Origin: Syntrophomonadaceae bacterium
GTDB taxonomy: Bacteria; Bacillota_D; Dethiobacteria; DTU022
DNA: 7,154 nucleotides
Reading direction: 5' to 3'
Assembly (NCBI GenBank): GCA_003562605.1
Contig: PWUG01000249.1
Span: 1-7,154 of the forward strand
The position numbers and the translations under genes are program-made. Shown in pieces: positions 5,126-7,154 of the stretch; position 1 is the stretch's first letter, and each line of letters begins with the position of its first letter. The notes beneath the pieces were generated by a model, which was not told the DNA's origin, made no database searches, and worked only from the letters and a program-made list of their open reading frames with translations.

Positions 5126-6487
5126 GTGGTCGAAATGAACAACAGCAGGGTTAAGGTAGCCGGCATTCCCAAGTGGCTGGTAGCTGTGGTTGACATAGCC
5201 CTGGTCAACCTGGGGCTCTATTTTGCCCTGGTTATTGTTACCGGCGAGCTGCAGGGCTTTCAGATTGAGCCACTGTTTTTTCTGTTGCCCGTTATTTCAC
5301 TGATTACAATATTCCTCTTTAACAGCCTCGGTCTTTATTCACGTCAGCGTAACGGGTTTACGCCGATTGTACGCTCACTGGTTACCGGCGTGATCGGGTT
5401 GACCTTTTTTTCGATTTTCTTTGTTTTCTGGACGAGGACATTTATCTTTCAGCGCAGCGTTTTCCTGGCGGCACCGATGCTCCAGCTCGTATTGCTGCTC
5501 GGCTGGCGAATCCTTTACTGGCGCCTGGAACTCTGGGTGCACGGGCAGAAGAAACTTTTGGTTATCGGCAGCCGCAATGATGCTGACCATGCCCTGGAGA
5601 AAATTATGTGCCTGCCTCAGGGTATCTTTGAAGTGACCAGGGTATTGGCGCCTGAGAAGATAGACGAACTGTCTCATTGGCTGGAAGAAACCGATGCGGT
5701 ATTGATTACAGGTTCGCTCGATATGGAGCAGAAAAACAAGATCATCAGGGATAGTTTTGATTTGAACAGAGAAGTTTTCATTGTGCCCGACTTTTATGAG
5801 ATTGTTCTTACAAGGGCGTCGATGGCCCAGGTGCACGATACCCCGGTGATAGAATGCCAGGATATGCAGCTCACATTCGTGCAGCTTTTTGTAAAAAGGA
5901 GCTTTGATCTGGCTGTTGCCCTGATTTTTGTCCTGCCGGCCCTGCCTTTACTGTTCATTACCGGGTTGGCGGTACGCTTGTCATCTCCCGGACCGGTAAT
6001 CTTCACCCAGGAAAGAGTTGGTTTCAGGGGACGCCCCTTTATCCTTTACAAGCTGCGGACAATGATCGTCGATGCCGAAGGTGAAAGCGGGCCGGTTTTT
6101 TCAACAGAAGAAGACGACCGGGTTACCCCGGTGGGCCGTTTTTTGCGGGCTACCAGGCTTGATGAACTGCCCCAGCTCTACAACGTGCTGCGCGGTGATC
6201 TTAGCATTGTCGGTCCGCGCCCCGAAAGGCCATATTTTGTTGAGAAATTTCAAAGCGAGATGCCTGAATATAAGCTGCGCCACCTGGTTAAACCGGGCAT
6301 TACCGGTTTGGCTCAGGTCAACGGTTACTATGCTACCGACTCGCAGGACAAACTGCGCTACGACCTGTACTACCTGTCCGATTACTCATTACTAATGGAT
6401 TTCAGGATCCTGCTGTTAACGATACCGACCCTCTTCAACCGGGAAGCGGCAAAAGGGGTCAGAAAAGAAGCTGTCGAAAGAGAATAG
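5126..6487 (+). CDS. Polyprenyl-phosphate sugar-1-phosphate transferase (initiating exopolysaccharide glycosyltransferase)
   Basis: The enzyme transfers a sugar-1-phosphate from a UDP-sugar to undecaprenyl phosphate at the inner face of the membrane, the first step of building an exopolysaccharide, capsule or O-antigen unit. The 453-residue form has the WcaJ/WbaP-like layout. Four membrane helices lie at about 16-40, 49-70, 83-107 and 112-133. A cytosolic nucleotide-binding-like domain begins at KKLLVIGSR (142-150). A fifth, Pro-containing hydrophobic segment (about 261-285) follows KRSFD. The catalytic domain then shows PGPVIFTQERVGFRG (288-302), KLRTM (309-313), the Asp-Glu dyad in RLDELPQL (D346, E347), SIVGPRPE (360-367) and GITGLAQVNG (391-400). 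All motifs are intact. The sugar cannot be told from sequence. The start is chosen by ribosome-site spacing; ATG 5135 and TTG 5120 are alternatives. The next gene follows after 21 bases, likely in one operon. The crotonase upstream appears functionally separate. Confidence 0.93.
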   Translation: MVEMNNSRVKVAGIPKWLVAVVDIALVNLGLYFALVIVTGELQGFQIEPLFFLLPVISLITIFLFNSLGLYSRQRNGFTPIVRSLVTGVIGLTFFSIFFVFWTRTFIFQRSVFLAAPMLQLVLLLGWRILYWRLELWVHGQKKLLVIGSRNDADHALEKIMCLPQGIFEVTRVLAPEKIDELSHWLEETDAVLITGSLDMEQKNKIIRDSFDLNREVFIVPDFYEIVLTRASMAQVHDTPVIECQDMQLTFVQLFVKRSFDLAVALIFVLPALPLLFITGLAVRLSSPGPVIFTQERVGFRGRPFILYKLRTMIVDAEGESGPVFSTEEDDRVTPVGRFLRATRLDELPQLYNVLRGDLSIVGPRPERPYFVEKFQSEMPEYKLRHLVKPGITGLAQVNGYYATDSQDKLRYDLYYLSDYSLLMDFRILLLTIPTLFNREAAKGVRKEAVERE

Positions 6488-6508
6488 AAAACCAATCCGG
6501 AGGTATTT

Positions 6509-7154
6509 ATGGCAGAGATCTTGATTTTAGGTGGTGGAGTTGCCGGAATATCGGCTGCCTGGCATGCCTCCAAAGCAGGGCGGGAAGCTGTAGTTTTTGA
6601 GGCTAAAGAGCGTTGGGGCGGGCTGCTTGATTATTTCGATCTGGAAGGGTTTCGCTTCGACAATGCCGTTCATTTTGCCTTTAGCAGTAATAAAGAATAC
6701 CGCGCTGTGCTGGATATGACCGACTATATTACGCACCGGCCTGAACCGTATAACTATGAGCAGGGAAGATGGCTGAAACACCCGGTACAAAACAATCTTT
6801 ATCCTCTCCCGGTTGAGGATAAAGTTAAAGCAATTAAAAGTTTTATCGAGAGACCGGATCAAATTAAGAATTCTGACTACCGGCAGTGGCTGGAGGAACA
6901 GTTCGGAGAATACATCGCCGGTCGTTTCCCGGCCCGCTATACTGAGAAATACTGGACGGTACCTGCGGATAATTTGAGTACTGATTGGATAGGCAGCCGC
7001 CTCTACCGCCCGACCCTTGAAGAGGTGCTTTTCGGGGCAATGACCGAGCGCACTCCTTCAACTTATTACCTGCCTGAAATGCTTTACCCGCTCCGGGGCG
7101 GTTACCGCACTTTTCTCGAACCGCTGGTCGGTGATCTTGACCTGCGCACCGGCA
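6509..7154 (+). CDS. FAD-dependent amine-oxidase / UDP-galactopyranose-mutase-like protein (3' end outside window)
   Basis: The frame is open from ATG 6509 to the window end, giving 215 residues of an incomplete protein. GGAGG at 6499-6503 lies 5 bases before the ATG, fixing the start. The N-terminus is a Rossmann FAD-binding site: LGGGVAG (G8, G10, G13), the ribose-binding acidic residue at the end of the second strand (VVFEA, E31), then ERWGG (34-38). HPVQNNLYPLP (about 92-102) and KYWTVPADNLSTDWIGSR (149-166) resemble the YPVQ-N-L and W-x-P-x-x-L-S-x-x-W segments of UDP-galactopyranose mutases and related protoporphyrinogen-oxidase-like proteins in polysaccharide clusters. It sits 21 bases after the sugar transferase, so a role in making or modifying a nucleotide sugar or lipid-linked glycan is likely. 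A true mutase function cannot be claimed without the C-terminal half, and another flavin oxidoreductase or desaturase remains possible. Confidence 0.8.
   Translation, partial: MAEILILGGGVAGISAAWHASKAGREAVVFEAKERWGGLLDYFDLEGFRFDNAVHFAFSSNKEYRAVLDMTDYITHRPEPYNYEQGRWLKHPVQNNLYPLPVEDKVKAIKSFIERPDQIKNSDYRQWLEEQFGEYIAGRFPARYTEKYWTVPADNLSTDWIGSRLYRPTLEEVLFGAMTERTPSTYYLPEMLYPLRGGYRTFLEPLVGDLDLRTG

Overview
The window reads as roughly 50% GC bacterial chromosome. Strong Shine-Dalgarno sites (AGGAGG, GGAGG), a mix of ATG, GTG and probably TTG starts, consensus SigA-type promoters and a long ACT-domain SerA suggest an anaerobic Firmicute of the Clostridia type that handles short acyl-CoAs. That placement is inference; no rRNA or other taxonomic marker is present. 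No mobile element, CRISPR array, tRNA or rRNA was seen.

Region 1 (1-2397, plus strand): the 3' part of serA (serine biosynthesis) is followed after 91 bases by a PaaI-type hotdog thioesterase. Its last 11 bases overlap the start of meaB, the GTPase chaperone of B12-dependent acyl-CoA mutases.

Region 2 (2406-4957): a biotin-dependent acyl-CoA carboxyltransferase gene (PccB/MmdA family) lies on the minus strand, tail to tail with meaB. It is divergent from a crotonase-fold gene on the plus strand. The 206-base space between them holds two back-to-back near-consensus promoters whose -35 boxes lie 9 bases apart within overlapping inverted repeats, which points to co-regulation. MeaB, a carboxyltransferase and a crotonase lacking one catalytic Glu recall methylmalonyl-CoA/propionyl-CoA chemistry, as in the E. 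coli sbm-argK-ygfG-ygfH cluster. However, no mutase, CoA-transferase, biotin carboxylase or biotin carrier lies in the window. Both the carboxyltransferase and the crotonase carry non-canonical residues at important positions, so the actual acyl-CoA substrate is open.

Region 3 (about 5030-7154, plus strand): a five-membrane-segment polyprenyl-phosphate sugar-phosphate transferase is followed 21 bases later by a FAD-dependent amine-oxidase/UDP-galactopyranose-mutase-like protein that runs off the end. This looks like the beginning of a surface polysaccharide cluster unrelated to the acyl-CoA genes.

Most of the content is recognisable metabolism. The parts most worth a second look are the divergent acyl-CoA pair with its shared regulatory region and their atypical active sites, and the thioesterase-MeaB coupling without a nearby mutase.
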